Shown here: one piece after another, positions 1-8,923 of the stretch
Layout of the letters: every line of letters starts with the position of its first letter
How positions within the stretch are numbered: the stretch's first letter is position 1
Assembly (NCBI RefSeq): GCF_003957515.1
Contig: NZ_RQXW01000010.1
Location: 62,001-126,000 of the forward strand
Direction of reading: 5' to 3'
From: Amphritea opalescens
GTDB taxonomy: Bacteria; Pseudomonadota; Gammaproteobacteria; Pseudomonadales; Balneatricaceae
DNA: 64,000 nt
Program-made: the position numbers and the translations under genes
The notes under the pieces: model-generated
Told to the model about the DNA's origin: nothing
Database searches by the model: none
What the model saw: the letters and a program-made list of their open reading frames with translations, nothing else

Positions 1-178
1 CTAACACAGGGATGTCATTATGTTTAATCATGCTTTGATAATTAGCTGCGGTTAGAGCCGTCGTGGTGCCTTTAAACAGCGGCTGCTTACATTTACCGCA
101 TTTAGGGCCATCACCGAGCCGTGCGGTGGGTACATTATTGGTGGCCGAACAATTGGGACAGCAGATACTGGAAGTCAT
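1..178 (-). CDS. trxC: Thioredoxin 2 (TrxC), 3' part outside window
   Basis: Only the first 59 codons are in the window; the rest lies to the left. TrxC is a cytoplasmic thiol-disulfide reductase that differs from TrxA by an N-terminal zinc-binding extension. The visible N-terminus shows that extension: CPNC near residues 7-10, then NNVP and the TARLGDGPKCGKCKQPL stretch, giving the two CxxC pairs that hold zinc. The thioredoxin fold begins after it (ALTAANYQSMI). The ATG at 176-178 is the only sensible start. The active-site WCGPC motif is not visible, so the family call rests on the zinc module. Confidence 0.85.
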   Translation of the reverse strand, partial: MTSSICCPNCSATNNVPTARLGDGPKCGKCKQPLFKGTTTALTAANYQSMIKHNDIPVL

Positions 179-179
179 G

Positions 180-634
180 GTGAGTCCTTACTAACTAAAC
201 TTACTTAGTGGTTTAGCCTATCAATGGATGACGCTTAATAGGCCATTCATATTAGCAATATTCTATATAAGACTTTACTCCGAAATGTCAGGTCAGGGTA
301 GCCTCTTTCATCTCGATAAAGCTCTAAGATAACAGGCGAAGCATCCTGTTTAATCGATTTATTTGGCATGAGAGCTAACGTTTTGGGTTACTTTTTTGTG
401 ATCTTACTCTATTTCTATTATGGGGTGAGCGGGATTAGCCGCAGCATCCATTATTCATATGGACAACGGAATCTGTTGATCATTCCCCCATCATAGAGGG
501 TTGATGGCTAGTGATATCGGCGGCTATCTGAGTGAGCTGCTGCATGAGGTGAATAGGTAAAGCGGAGGTTCGACTGTCTTTAGCAAAGTGCTTATAGGTT
601 TCGAATGTTGATACTGATGAGCTGCGTAGTAAGT
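180..634. other. Gene-poor stretch between trxC and cdhB
   Basis: No convincing gene. The longest small frame is a 42-codon hydrophobic reading at 368-496 on the plus strand, which has no ribosome binding site and no recognisable family. The trxC promoter should lie just right of 180, but no clear -35/-10 pair could be assigned. Confidence 0.4.
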
Positions 635-663
635 AAAGCGCTCGCTAGTGCCACGAGCGCTTT
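635..663 (-). terminator. Hairpin downstream of cdhB
   Basis: AAAGCGCTCG (635-644) pairs perfectly with CGAGCGCTTT (654-663) around a 9-base loop. It lies 13 bases after the cdhB stop. The U-tract on the minus strand is short and interrupted, so termination strength is uncertain. Confidence 0.6.
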
Positions 664-675
664 TAATAACGAGTA

Positions 676-1152
676 TCACTTACGTTTTAAGCTAATCCCT
701 CGACCTGCCGTGGCGGGTGTATCCAGTTCATTATGTGAAGCTTGAATGTTATCGATAATAGTCTGGGTGACCGGTAGAAACGGAGATGCTCGATGAAGTT
801 CCATATTCATGTGAAGCAGTAAGGTTTCCATTGTGGCCAGTTCGTCATGGGTTTGGCCATGGAACATGGTCATATAGAGACGCAGTTTTTTGTTGTCACT
901 CTCGAGCAACTGCCCTTTGATGACAATAGGTTCACCTTCACTCACTTCCTTTAAATATTGCACCATGCTTTGTAGGGTGTAGATAGACACCTGATGTTCT
1001 GCTCGAAAAGCTCCATCTAGACCAATGTGAACCATAAAAGCGTCAATAGCTTGACTAAAAGCGACGACATAGTAGGCATCGTTCATATGACCGTTATAGT
1101 CTATCCAATCGGTGAGTACATCACTTTCAAATAAATTTATCAGTTGCGACAT
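676..1152 (-). CDS. cdhB: Betainyl-CoA thioesterase, hot-dog fold (CdhB-like)
   Basis: A 158-residue single-domain hot-dog thioesterase. The family signature DYNGHMNDAYY is at residues 18-28, where the Asp/Asn-Gly-His-x-Asn pattern marks the 4HBT/FabZ-type active site. In Pseudomonas carnitine catabolism CdhB hydrolyses betainyl-CoA to glycine betaine and CoA; the assignment here rests on the fold plus the adjacent cdhC and cdhA. It is transcribed away from the regulator gene with a 139-base shared upstream region, so cdhB and the cdhC-cdhA unit are in different transcripts. In some bacteria the thioesterase is fused to the dehydrogenase; here they are separate genes. Confidence 0.8.
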   Translation of the reverse strand: MSQLINLFESDVLTDWIDYNGHMNDAYYVVAFSQAIDAFMVHIGLDGAFRAEHQVSIYTLQSMVQYLKEVSEGEPIVIKGQLLESDNKKLRLYMTMFHGQTHDELATMETLLLHMNMELHRASPFLPVTQTIIDNIQASHNELDTPATAGRGISLKRK

Positions 1153-1291
1153 TATGATTCCTAAACATTAAGAAGTGAGAGTCCAGTGGCCAATCATAAA
1201 ATGTAATCTTAAAGAGAATTGACTAAAATCGCATACTAATTGATTTTTATAGACTGAAATTAAACTTAGTCTGTAATGACGAGGGGGCTAG

Positions 1292-2248
1292 GTGTTTGGC
1301 GATCGAATAAAGGTTGGGCCACAAAAAATTCACTTTTTATTGCTTCCGGGTTTTTCATTGTTCGGCTTAACCTCCATGTTAGGCCCTTTGCGACATGCGA
1401 ACGGCACCAGCGATGATGATCTGTATGAATGGTTTCTCGTGTCTGAATCCGGAGGTTTGATTCGTAGCAGTGACAATATAGAGATTATGACCAATGTGAG
1501 TATTAAGGACGTCGATAAATGTGAGACCCTGATTATTTGCTCGGGACGTGATCCTTGGTTGTCGAAAACGGCGGCTTTACTTGGCTTTATTCGACAGCAG
1601 AATAACTACGGTGCTGACATTGGGTGCCAGGATACGGGGGCTTATATTGCCGCGGCTGCGGGCGTATTAGATGGTTACCGAACCACCATCCATTGGGAAA
1701 ACCATGAAAGTGCATCGCAGACTTTTCCAAAAGTAACCTTTGTTCAAGAGTTACTCGTTATCGACCGAAAACGCTTCTCTTGCCCTGGGGCGTTGTCTGG
1801 ATTGGATATGATGCTGTATTTGATCTCGAGCCAGTATGGTAAAGCATTAGCCTCACAGGTCGCGGATGCGTTGGTCTATACCCATGAAAGAGCCCATACT
1901 GAGCCGCAGCGTCGATCGATGCAGCTACGGTTAGACACTCGCAATCCTCATTTAATAGAAGCCGTGCAGCTCATGGAGCAAAACATTGAAGAGCCTCTAT
2001 TGATAACGGAGCTTGCTGATCATCTCGGCATCTCACGTCGGGAGTTAGAGCGTCTATTTAAAAGTCATTTACAACAGACACCCAAGTCTTTTTATCGCAA
2101 TCTACGGCTAGAAAAAGCCCGCTGGATGCTACAGCAAACCAGAAGCAGTGTGACCTCGGTTGCGATGGCATGTGGCTTTATTTCCCTGTCCCATTTTACC
2201 CGTAGCTATCAACAGACCTTCTGTAAAAAGCCCAGTGATGAACGCTAA
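1292..2248 (+). CDS. cdhR: AraC-family regulator with GATase1-like domain (CdhR-like)
   Basis: A 318-residue regulator. Residues about 10-190 form a DJ-1/PfpI-like (class I glutamine amidotransferase) sensor domain, including the GCQDTGAYIAAAAGVLDG region. Residues about 220-318 hold the two AraC helix-turn-helix motifs (ITELADHLGISRRELERLFK and VTSVAMACGFISLSHFTRSY). This architecture is shared by CdhR and GbdR, which sense carnitine and glycine betaine in Pseudomonas. The GTG start has a strong GAGGGGG Shine-Dalgarno four bases upstream. It sits between cdhB and cdhC, so it is the best candidate for the carnitine-specific activator. Which of the two such regulators here answers to which ligand cannot be read from sequence. 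Confidence 0.8.
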   Translation: MFGDRIKVGPQKIHFLLLPGFSLFGLTSMLGPLRHANGTSDDDLYEWFLVSESGGLIRSSDNIEIMTNVSIKDVDKCETLIICSGRDPWLSKTAALLGFIRQQNNYGADIGCQDTGAYIAAAAGVLDGYRTTIHWENHESASQTFPKVTFVQELLVIDRKRFSCPGALSGLDMMLYLISSQYGKALASQVADALVYTHERAHTEPQRRSMQLRLDTRNPHLIEAVQLMEQNIEEPLLITELADHLGISRRELERLFKSHLQQTPKSFYRNLRLEKARWMLQQTRSSVTSVAMACGFISLSHFTRSYQQTFCKKPSDER

Positions 2249-2466
2249 CGGTTTGCTCATTCGTTTCGTCACCGGCTAGACCTTCGGGCTTTATTTCTAG
2301 GTGCTATTTCGCGTGCTACTTGGTCAATGCTGTTTTTTTAAGCTAAGAGTCATCGACTTTAGACAAAATTGAACTCATTTAATCTGTAACTTTTATACCT
2401 GTTGATGGCTAGAGCGATCACAGTAGCGTCGTTCTAGTATGTATTGAACTTATAAAAGAGCTTTGA

Positions 2467-3360
2467 ATGATGAATCAAGACGTCATTATCACATGCGCTA
2501 TAAATGGTGCAGCAGATACCGCAGAACGTAATAAACATGTCCCTGTTACGCCTGAGCAAATAGCCAATTCTGCTATTGAAGCTTGGAATGCCGGAGCGGC
2601 TATTGCTCACATCCATGTACGAGATCCTGAGACGACTCAAGGTTCTAGGCGTGTTGAGCTGTATGCGGAAGTTTGTGAGCGATTAAGAGCCTCTAGCTGC
2701 GACATCGTGATTAACTTAACCGCAGGCATGGGCGGTGATCTATATATCGGCCCCGATGAAAACCCGACCGCTTTTACTCAGGATACCGATTTAGTCGGTG
2801 CTCATGAACGTTTGGTACATATCGAACAGTTGAAACCTGAAATTTGCACCTTAGATTGTGGTTCCTTAAATTTTGGTGATAGCAATTTAGTCTATGTGTC
2901 GACGCCCGAGATGCTGCGCATTGGTGCAGCCCGTATTCAAGAGTTAGGGGTCACCGTTGAGCTAGAAATTTTCGACACCGGCAATCTTTGGTTCGCCTTA
3001 CAAATGATGAAAGAAGGCTTATTGGACGACAATGCTATGTTCCAGCTGTGCCAAGGTATTCCTTGGGGAACACCACCTAACTTTGCTTTGCTAAAAGGCA
3101 TGGTTGATATGCTACCGGCGAATACCAGTTGGACTGCCTTTGCATTAGGTCGAAATCAACTACCTTGGGTTGCACAGTCTGCCTTACTTGGTGGCCATGT
3201 ACGGGTTGGTTTAGAAGATAACCTGTATCTAGGAAAAGGCGTGCTCGCGACCAACGGTCAGTTGGTAGAACGTTCCGTCAATATTATTGAAAACATGGGT
3301 GCTCGTATTCTTAACCCGACCGAAGCCCGTGAAAAACTTGGCCTACGTGGCATTCAATAA
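2467..3360 (+). CDS. cdhC: 3-dehydrocarnitine cleavage enzyme, BKACE/DUF849 family (CdhC)
   Basis: 297 residues of the beta-keto acid cleavage enzyme (BKACE, formerly DUF849) family. These zinc enzymes transfer part of a beta-keto acid to acetyl-CoA. The metal-binding His-x-His is in [10 protein letters not shown] (residues about 46-50), and the N-terminal [11 protein letters not shown] and [10 protein letters not shown] segments are typical. CdhC converts 3-dehydrocarnitine plus acetyl-CoA to betainyl-CoA and acetoacetate. It is followed 21 bases later by cdhA in the same direction, which supports the specificity. Two ATG codons occur in tandem at 2467 and 2470; AGAG at 2457-2460 serves either. 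Confidence 0.85.
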   Translation: MMNQDVIITCAINGAADTAERNKHVPVTPEQIANSAIEAWNAGAAIAHIHVRDPETTQGSRRVELYAEVCERLRASSCDIVINLTAGMGGDLYIGPDENPTAFTQDTDLVGAHERLVHIEQLKPEICTLDCGSLNFGDSNLVYVSTPEMLRIGAARIQELGVTVELEIFDTGNLWFALQMMKEGLLDDNAMFQLCQGIPWGTPPNFALLKGMVDMLPANTSWTAFALGRNQLPWVAQSALLGGHVRVGLEDNLYLGKGVLATNGQLVERSVNIIENMGARILNPTEAREKLGLRGIQ

Positions 3361-3381
3361 TATCTAAATAGTAGGAGATGA

Positions 3382-4353
3382 ATGATGGCTCGTCCTAATC
3401 CAAACGAAGTAACAAAAGTAGGTGTCATTGGTACGGGAGTGATCGGTGGTGCGTGGGCACTGCATTACTTACGTATGGGCATGGAAGTGGTTGCTTATGA
3501 TCCAGGCCCAAACTCTGAAGAAAAGCTATTAGCGATGGTTGATCATATTTGGCCAACCATCACCAAATTAGGCCTTCGTGAAGGTGCCAGCAAACAGAAT
3601 TTACGCTTTGTTGATTCACTCGAAGCGCTGGCTAACAGCGTCCAAGTGATTCAAGAAAGTACGCCAGAAAAACTGGATGCGAAACGTCAATTATTCGCCG
3701 AGCTTGATCGTATCGCTCCCCCTGAGGTGGTTATTATTTCCAGCACCTCGGGTTTTGCCATGACGGATATGGCGGTTAATCTTGAGTTGCAGCCGGAACG
3801 CTTTGTGGTTGGACACCCGTTTAACCCGCCCTATCTGGTGCCTTTTTGTGAAGTCTGTGGTGGCGAGCGCACCAGTCAGGATGTCGTGGATTGGACGGCT
3901 GAATTTTATGAATTCACCGAAAAACAAGTCGCTAAAATGGATAAAGAGCTACCGGGCTTCATTGGTAATCGTCTCCAGGAAGCGTTATGGCGAGAAGCAC
4001 TTCACATGGTGGCGAATAACGAGTGCTCTGTGGAAGACATCGATAAGGCGATCGCTTATGGGCCCGGCTTACGTTGGGCGATCATGGGTCATTGTCTGAC
4101 CTATCATCTTGGTGGTGGTCAGGGTGGTATGGCGCACCTGTTGGATCATTTTGAAGAATCCTTAGAAGAGCCTTGGACCCGTCTGAAAGCGCCAAAATTA
4201 ACGCAAAAACTTAAAGATGATATGGTTGAAGGCTGTTTAACCCAGGCTAATGGAGCCTCGATTAATGAGCTTATTCAAGAACGAGATGATTGCTTAATTC
4301 GTATTATGCAGACACTCAACGAATACCGAGAAGAAAAAGGTATTAAACGCTAA
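3382..4353 (+). CDS. cdhA: L-carnitine 3-dehydrogenase (CdhA)
   Basis: 323 residues, the usual length of stand-alone carnitine dehydrogenase (EC 1.1.1.108). It oxidises L-carnitine to 3-dehydrocarnitine with NAD+. The N-terminal Rossmann fold has GTGVIG at residues 17-22 within VGVIGTGVIGGAWA. The 3-hydroxyacyl-CoA dehydrogenase signature region VGHPFNPPYLVPFCEV follows, and the C-terminal helical domain starts near PGFIGNRLQEALWREA. Several in-frame ATGs lie near the start; 3382 and 3385 both fit the upstream TAGGAG. It forms an operon with cdhC. The product feeds cdhC, then cdhB. Confidence 0.9.
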   Translation: MMARPNPNEVTKVGVIGTGVIGGAWALHYLRMGMEVVAYDPGPNSEEKLLAMVDHIWPTITKLGLREGASKQNLRFVDSLEALANSVQVIQESTPEKLDAKRQLFAELDRIAPPEVVIISSTSGFAMTDMAVNLELQPERFVVGHPFNPPYLVPFCEVCGGERTSQDVVDWTAEFYEFTEKQVAKMDKELPGFIGNRLQEALWREALHMVANNECSVEDIDKAIAYGPGLRWAIMGHCLTYHLGGGQGGMAHLLDHFEESLEEPWTRLKAPKLTQKLKDDMVEGCLTQANGASINELIQERDDCLIRIMQTLNEYREEKGIKR

Positions 4354-4474
4354 GTTAGCGGATGTTTCCGTTATAGGATGTCTTACAAGCAAGGATGCTC
4401 TCTACAAAGGTACGTTGTTATAAAGAAAAAAAGAAATTACAAAAAGCCTAACTATAAAAACGGAGAATACGCTT

Positions 4475-6127
4475 ATGTCGTCTAATCTTAAATCCGGTTT
4501 TGAATCATCCGAATCTGGGATGTTTAAATCGGATACATTAGCAAAACATGGCCTTTTTAAAGGTATGCATAAAGGTATGACAATTTCGTCTACCCTGTTA
4601 GTCCTGCTCTTTGTGCTATTTACGGGAACGAATACGGAATTAGCAGGGTCACTTTTTGGCACGATTCGAACATGGATTGAAGTGACCTTTGGTTGGTATT
4701 ACATGGTGACTATCGTTTTCTTAATTGTCATGTGTGCGTTTGTTGTTTTTAGTCGTTTCGGTAGTGTTCGCTTAGGAGACGATGACAGTCGTCCAGATTT
4801 TAGTAATTTTGCTTGGTTTTCAATGTTGTTTTCAGCGGGTATAGGTATCGGTATTTTGTTTTTTGGTGTCGCTGAACCTATTTTTTACTTCGATAACAGT
4901 GGTGCTTTTGGTTACCCAAATAATCCTTATGCGGATCTGGCCGGTGCTGGGACAATGGGTTATGACCGTGCCGTCGACGCATTACGAGTGACGTTCTTTC
5001 ACTGGGGGTTCCATGGTTGGGCCGTCTATGTGGTTGTTGGAATGTCATTAGCCTACTTTGCCTATCGTAAAAAACTACCACTCGCATTACGTTCTTCTTT
5101 ATATCCCTTTATTGGCGATCGAATCTATGGGCCCATAGGCCATGCGGTGGATATATTCGGCGTCTTAGGCTGTGTCTTTGGTGTCGCGACATCTTTGGGC
5201 TTAGGCGTGAGTCAAATGTCGGTTGGATTAGAGCGACTGATAGGCGTTGATTCTGGATTGACCACACAGTTAGTTTTAATCGTTATCATTTCTATTATAT
5301 CGATCTTGTCCGCTTTATCCGGTGTGGGTAAAGGCATTCGCATTATTTCCCAATGGAACATTATTATCTCCCTTGTGGTGGTCGCATTCTTTTTGTTCGG
5401 AGGGCCAACGAGCTGGTTAGTCGGCATCTTTATGGATTCATTGGGCGATTATTTAGTTAACTTTGTACCTATGGGGCTTTGGTTTCCTGAAGATGAAGGC
5501 CCTGCGAAGTGGCAAAATGGCTGGACCGTCTTCTATTGGGGCTGGTGGCTAGCTTGGGCTCCTTTTGTCGGTTTGTTTATTGCGCGTATTTCACGTGGCC
5601 GTACCATGAGAGAGTTTGTGATCGGTGTGTTGCTCGTGCCGACCGTGATTATCTTTGTCTGGTTAGGTATCTTTGGTGGCACCGCACTCTATCAAGAACT
5701 GGCTGCCGATAGCGGTGTTGGTACTGCGGGTATTATTGATCTGGTGAATGCGTGGAACTTGCCTGCGGCTCTATTTGCCAGCTCCGATGGTATTTTCGGT
5801 GATGGAACGGTCGGTTGGCTTGTCTCAGCGATGATGGTCTTCTTGTTAATGAGTTGGTTCGTGACCTCGTCAGATTCCGGTACCTTGGTCTTAACGACGA
5901 TTCTGTCTTTAGGTAATGAAGAGCCACCTAAAGCCTTCCGTATTTTTTGGGGTGTTGTGATTGGCTTTGTGGCTGCTGCCTTGCTGGTGGCGGGAGGGCT
6001 AAGTGCCCTGCAAACGGCGAATATAGCAGCGGCTTTACCGTTAAGCTTTATTATTATCATCATGACGTTAGGCGTTTTAAAGTCCTTACTGACTGAGCCC
6101 AAAACCCCGGTGGAATCGAAAACTTGA
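4475..6127 (+). CDS. BCCT-family betaine/carnitine/choline transporter
   Basis: 550 residues with about 12 membrane helices. Betaine-choline-carnitine transporters import trimethylammonium compounds across the inner membrane. Diagnostic segments are the glycine-rich AGIGIGILFFGVAEP (residues 121-135) and the tryptophan-rich WTVFYWGWWLAWAPFVGLF helix that supplies the substrate aromatic cage. ACGGAGAA gives a good ribosome binding site before the ATG. It lies 121 bases after cdhA and probably takes up carnitine, gamma-butyrobetaine or betaine for this pathway. Exact substrate and coupling ion cannot be decided here. The C-terminus is short, without the long regulatory tail of osmosensing BetP. 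Confidence 0.88.
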   Translation: MSSNLKSGFESSESGMFKSDTLAKHGLFKGMHKGMTISSTLLVLLFVLFTGTNTELAGSLFGTIRTWIEVTFGWYYMVTIVFLIVMCAFVVFSRFGSVRLGDDDSRPDFSNFAWFSMLFSAGIGIGILFFGVAEPIFYFDNSGAFGYPNNPYADLAGAGTMGYDRAVDALRVTFFHWGFHGWAVYVVVGMSLAYFAYRKKLPLALRSSLYPFIGDRIYGPIGHAVDIFGVLGCVFGVATSLGLGVSQMSVGLERLIGVDSGLTTQLVLIVIISIISILSALSGVGKGIRIISQWNIIISLVVVAFFLFGGPTSWLVGIFMDSLGDYLVNFVPMGLWFPEDEGPAKWQNGWTVFYWGWWLAWAPFVGLFIARISRGRTMREFVIGVLLVPTVIIFVWLGIFGGTALYQELAADSGVGTAGIIDLVNAWNLPAALFASSDGIFGDGTVGWLVSAMMVFLLMSWFVTSSDSGTLVLTTILSLGNEEPPKAFRIFWGVVIGFVAAALLVAGGLSALQTANIAAALPLSFIIIIMTLGVLKSLLTEPKTPVESKT

Positions 6128-6162
6128 TAGGATCATTGAATCGAGCTTGATCGGTTTTAACC

Positions 6163-6198
6163 AATACGACACGTTATTTTAGCGTGTCGTATTTTTTT
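6163..6198 (+). terminator. Rho-independent terminator after the BCCT gene
   Basis: AATACGACACG (6163-6173) pairs perfectly with CGTGTCGTATT (6183-6193) around a 9-base loop. The T-run spans 6192-6198. It separates the transporter from the regulator that begins at 6215. Confidence 0.9.
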
Positions 6199-6214
6199 GA
6201 TGTGAGATAAAGCT

Positions 6215-7210
6215 ATGGGTAGTGATTCTCCAATCGCATTATCGACACTAGTGGCCGATGATGATGGTGCTTTTACGCTATCGTTTTTACTCTTGCCAGA
6301 GTATGCCATGGTGTCCTTGTTATCGGCGATTGAGCCGTTACGTATTGCTAACCGCTTACTCGAAAAAGAGGTTTTTCGTTGGCAATGCTTAAGTGATGGT
6401 GATGAGTTGGTGACGGCCAGTAATGGTATGGCGTTGCAACCGAGCTATCATTTTCAGCAGGTTAGCGCCCCCCGCAATCTGTTTGTTAATGCCAGTTTTA
6501 ACCCTGAACGCCATATCAATGAGAGTACGATTCAATGGCTCAGAACGCTACGGCATCAAGGTGGTATTATTGGCGCTTTAGATACTGGCTGTTATTTATT
6601 AGCCAAGGCCAGGCTATTAGATCATCGTAAAGTGACTCTCCATTGGGAGGCGTTACCCTCGTTTCAGGAAAGGTATCCTCAACTTGAGGTCACCCATGAG
6701 CTATTTGAGATCGATGGCAACTACATGACCTGTGCGGGAGGTACGGCGGCCAGCGATATGGTGCTCTATCTTATTGCTGAATACGGCGGCTCTGATTTAG
6801 CTAAATTAGTCTGCGATCAACTGATTAAAAATGGCATGCGCAACCGCTCGGATAACCAAAAGATGGATTGGATGAAGAGAATGAATATTCATCATCCAAA
6901 AGTTCTTAAGGCATTAACATTAATGTCTGAAAATATTGAAACCCCGCTGACGACAAAAGAGATCTCGATTCTTCTGTGTATCTCTATCCGGCAGTTAGAG
7001 CGCTTGTTTATGCAATATTTTAAGTGCACCCCTGCCGCTTACTATTTGGGTTTACGTGTCGAGCATGGCAAACAGTTATTGTCGGACAGTAGTTTAAGCG
7101 TTACAGACATTGCGTTGGCCACAGGTTTTAGTTCAACCGCTCATTTTAGTCGTCGTTACAAAGAGCGTTACGGCATGACTGCGTCTGAATATCGTGCGTT
7201 GAATAAATAA
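6215..7210 (+). CDS. Second AraC-family regulator with GATase1-like domain
   Basis: 331 residues with the same layout as the regulator at 1292-2248. A DJ-1/PfpI-like domain (about residues 20-200, with GALDTGCYLLAKARLLDHRKVTLHWE) precedes two C-terminal AraC helix-turn-helix motifs (TTKEISILLCISIRQLERLF and VTDIALATGFSSTAHFSRRY). It faces the dioxygenase gene convergently and follows the BCCT terminator, so it has its own promoter. Relatives include GbdR and CdhR. It may respond to gamma-butyrobetaine or glycine betaine; that is inference from position only. Confidence 0.85.
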   Translation: MGSDSPIALSTLVADDDGAFTLSFLLLPEYAMVSLLSAIEPLRIANRLLEKEVFRWQCLSDGDELVTASNGMALQPSYHFQQVSAPRNLFVNASFNPERHINESTIQWLRTLRHQGGIIGALDTGCYLLAKARLLDHRKVTLHWEALPSFQERYPQLEVTHELFEIDGNYMTCAGGTAASDMVLYLIAEYGGSDLAKLVCDQLIKNGMRNRSDNQKMDWMKRMNIHHPKVLKALTLMSENIETPLTTKEISILLCISIRQLERLFMQYFKCTPAAYYLGLRVEHGKQLLSDSSLSVTDIALATGFSSTAHFSRRYKERYGMTASEYRALNK

Positions 7211-7211
7211 C

Positions 7212-7252
7212 CTTCAGGGTTGAACCCTTCTGCATTGTTAGCAACCCTGAAG
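7212..7252. terminator. Long hairpin between convergent genes
   Basis: CTTCAGGGTTG (7212-7222) and CAACCCTGAAG (7242-7252) are perfect inverted repeats around a 19-base loop. No clear T-run exists on either strand. It probably ends transcription from the regulator on the left and/or the dioxygenase on the right. Confidence 0.5.
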
Positions 7253-7274
7253 ATCGATAAATAGTAAGTGATCA

Positions 7275-8453
7275 CTACACTCTTTCAAGCACACGAATAC
7301 GCGAGAGCAGTTCATCACGATCAACATAACAACCTTGCAAATGTCGGTACCCTTTTTCTAAATTAAAGGCGTTGCGCGCGTGCAATACACGACGATTATC
7401 AAACACAATGAGGTCACCCGCATTCAGTCGGTAAAAGAATTGAAACTGAGGGTCCCGAGTTAATGCGATGAAGCGTCGGTAAGCTTGATAGAGAGGAACA
7501 GTTTGATGGGCTGGCACATCGATAGGGCCTCGCAAAAAGTTGGCTAAGCGGACCTCGACGACTTCATGGTTACTATCTGTCACGATGGCCGTGCCTCGAA
7601 AGCGATAGTCACTGTGTTTGTCCTTATTGTAAAACGACATCGGGAAGGTGCTAAGGCTGTGAAAGTCATCCGGGTAATGTTCTTTCATGTGCTGAGCAAT
7701 TTTGAAGCCATCAACCAGAATAGACTCCCCTCCTGCAGCATCATTCACTAAGCAATGCAGAAACTGTAAGCCGGGTTGAAGTTCCCGAGTGGGCAAGTCG
7801 GTGTGCAGAGGCAGCCGTAAATCCGTATAGGCAGCACTGTTGGCGTCGGCCTTGGCTTGCACATTAAAAATAGTGCCAAAATTCGTTTCACGAATAAATG
7901 AAATGCGATTAGCCACATCAACTAAAGAGTTGGGTTCGGTTGAAACATGTTCGACGAGTGTAAGGCCGTAATCTCTTAGCTCTTTTAACCAGTTAAGCAG
8001 GGATGGGTCATCTTGTAGGATATCGTTGGCTTGATGCTTAGGCAGTTCTGCCTGAATACGCGCCTTGTCCCATATCTTTGGCTGCCACTGTTTGGCGTCT
8101 AGACTTGCTTGACTATAGCAATGGCTGCGTAACCAACCGGGGTGGAAGTGGCTGATATGTGCTTGATGATCCCAAGTAATCACTAATCGATGTTCGTCAG
8201 AGATATAGGCTTCAGCCGGTTTTATATCCAATGGCACGTCACAGATCTCAAACATTTGCTCTCTGGTTAGTTGAGCAATGCATTCTGAACAGTGGCAGTT
8301 ATCACGTAACCATAAATAGTGAAATTCGCTCTTATGATCATCATCCCATGTAATCGTTAGTGATGCGTCATTGAGGCTCACGTCGATAGGGAGTTGTTTA
8401 ATGTGATAGGGCGTAAAGGATGCTATTTCTAAAGAGTTATCAAGTGATTGCAT
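7275..8453 (-). CDS. Gamma-butyrobetaine dioxygenase (Fe(II)/2-oxoglutarate)
   Basis: 392 residues, like human BBOX1 and Pseudomonas gamma-butyrobetaine hydroxylase. It hydroxylates gamma-butyrobetaine to L-carnitine using O2, Fe(II) and 2-oxoglutarate. The N-terminal zinc subdomain (DUF971) shows WLRDNCHCSEC with Cys53, Cys55 and Cys58. The catalytic jelly roll has the iron triad HTD (His217, Asp219) and a distal His358 in RVLHARNAF. Arg370 in GYRHLQGCY is placed to bind 2-oxoglutarate. It supplies carnitine to CdhA and so extends the pathway upstream. Trimethyllysine dioxygenase is related, but the gene context favours BBOX. Confidence 0.88.
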   Translation of the reverse strand: MQSLDNSLEIASFTPYHIKQLPIDVSLNDASLTITWDDDHKSEFHYLWLRDNCHCSECIAQLTREQMFEICDVPLDIKPAEAYISDEHRLVITWDHQAHISHFHPGWLRSHCYSQASLDAKQWQPKIWDKARIQAELPKHQANDILQDDPSLLNWLKELRDYGLTLVEHVSTEPNSLVDVANRISFIRETNFGTIFNVQAKADANSAAYTDLRLPLHTDLPTRELQPGLQFLHCLVNDAAGGESILVDGFKIAQHMKEHYPDDFHSLSTFPMSFYNKDKHSDYRFRGTAIVTDSNHEVVEVRLANFLRGPIDVPAHQTVPLYQAYRRFIALTRDPQFQFFYRLNAGDLIVFDNRRVLHARNAFNLEKGYRHLQGCYVDRDELLSRIRVLERV

Positions 8454-8881
8454 TAGACTATCCTAATAAAATTCGACGTTTTTGTTATGTGATCGTGGAA
8501 TTATCTTATACTGAGATAAAGCAATGTCTGTGATACGCAATCGACTTGTTGTTGTATATAAACGTCGTTTTGATCAATCTTTTTATAAATGCTTAAAATA
8601 GCTAAAGCATAAAAATAAATGAGGCTCTTTTTATTATTTCTAGCCGATATCAGAAAATATTGATTAGCGTATGGCTATCAACGGCCCTCTTTTTTCATAT
8701 TCAATAGACGCATTTTGTGCAAAGCGGTCGTAAATAATAACGGCATTGGGTGGGCGAATTGGATTTTTAATCAGAAGATCGTTGAAGGCGTTCAAACTAG
8801 CGCGAAAGCAGATATAAAGCCGTATATCGATACGTTTTTTCTGCTGCTGTGATTCATTATTGAGCGGTAAATTGTGCAACC
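8454..8881. other. AT-rich gene-poor stretch between mnmE and the dioxygenase gene
   Basis: No supported gene. A 73-codon minus-strand frame (8664-8885) begins with TTG inside the mnmE hairpin and has no ribosome binding site or recognised family. The right-hand upstream region of the dioxygenase gene (8454-8650) is AT-rich and probably carries its promoter. Confidence 0.4.
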
Positions 8882-8917
8882 CCAAGGCTTGTTATCGATC
8901 GTTAAAACAAGCCTTGG
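8882..8917 (-). terminator. Perfect 12-bp hairpin after mnmE
   Basis: CCAAGGCTTGTT (8882-8893) and AACAAGCCTTGG (8906-8917) are perfect inverted repeats with a 12-base loop. It lies seven bases past the mnmE stop. No T-run follows on the minus strand, so it may act as an mRNA end-protecting stem or a weak terminator. Confidence 0.6.
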
Positions 8918-8923
8918 TAGAGT

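Noticed and set aside
368-496. 42-codon hydrophobic frame upstream of trxC
   Set aside because: No ribosome binding site and no family; too short to support.
5586-5601. ATTTCACGTGGCCG inside the BCCT gene, resembling parS
   Set aside because: Only the central CACGTG and one half-site match; the right half does not.
8664-8885. 73-codon minus-strand reading frame
   Set aside because: TTG start inside the mnmE hairpin, no ribosome binding site, no recognisable family.
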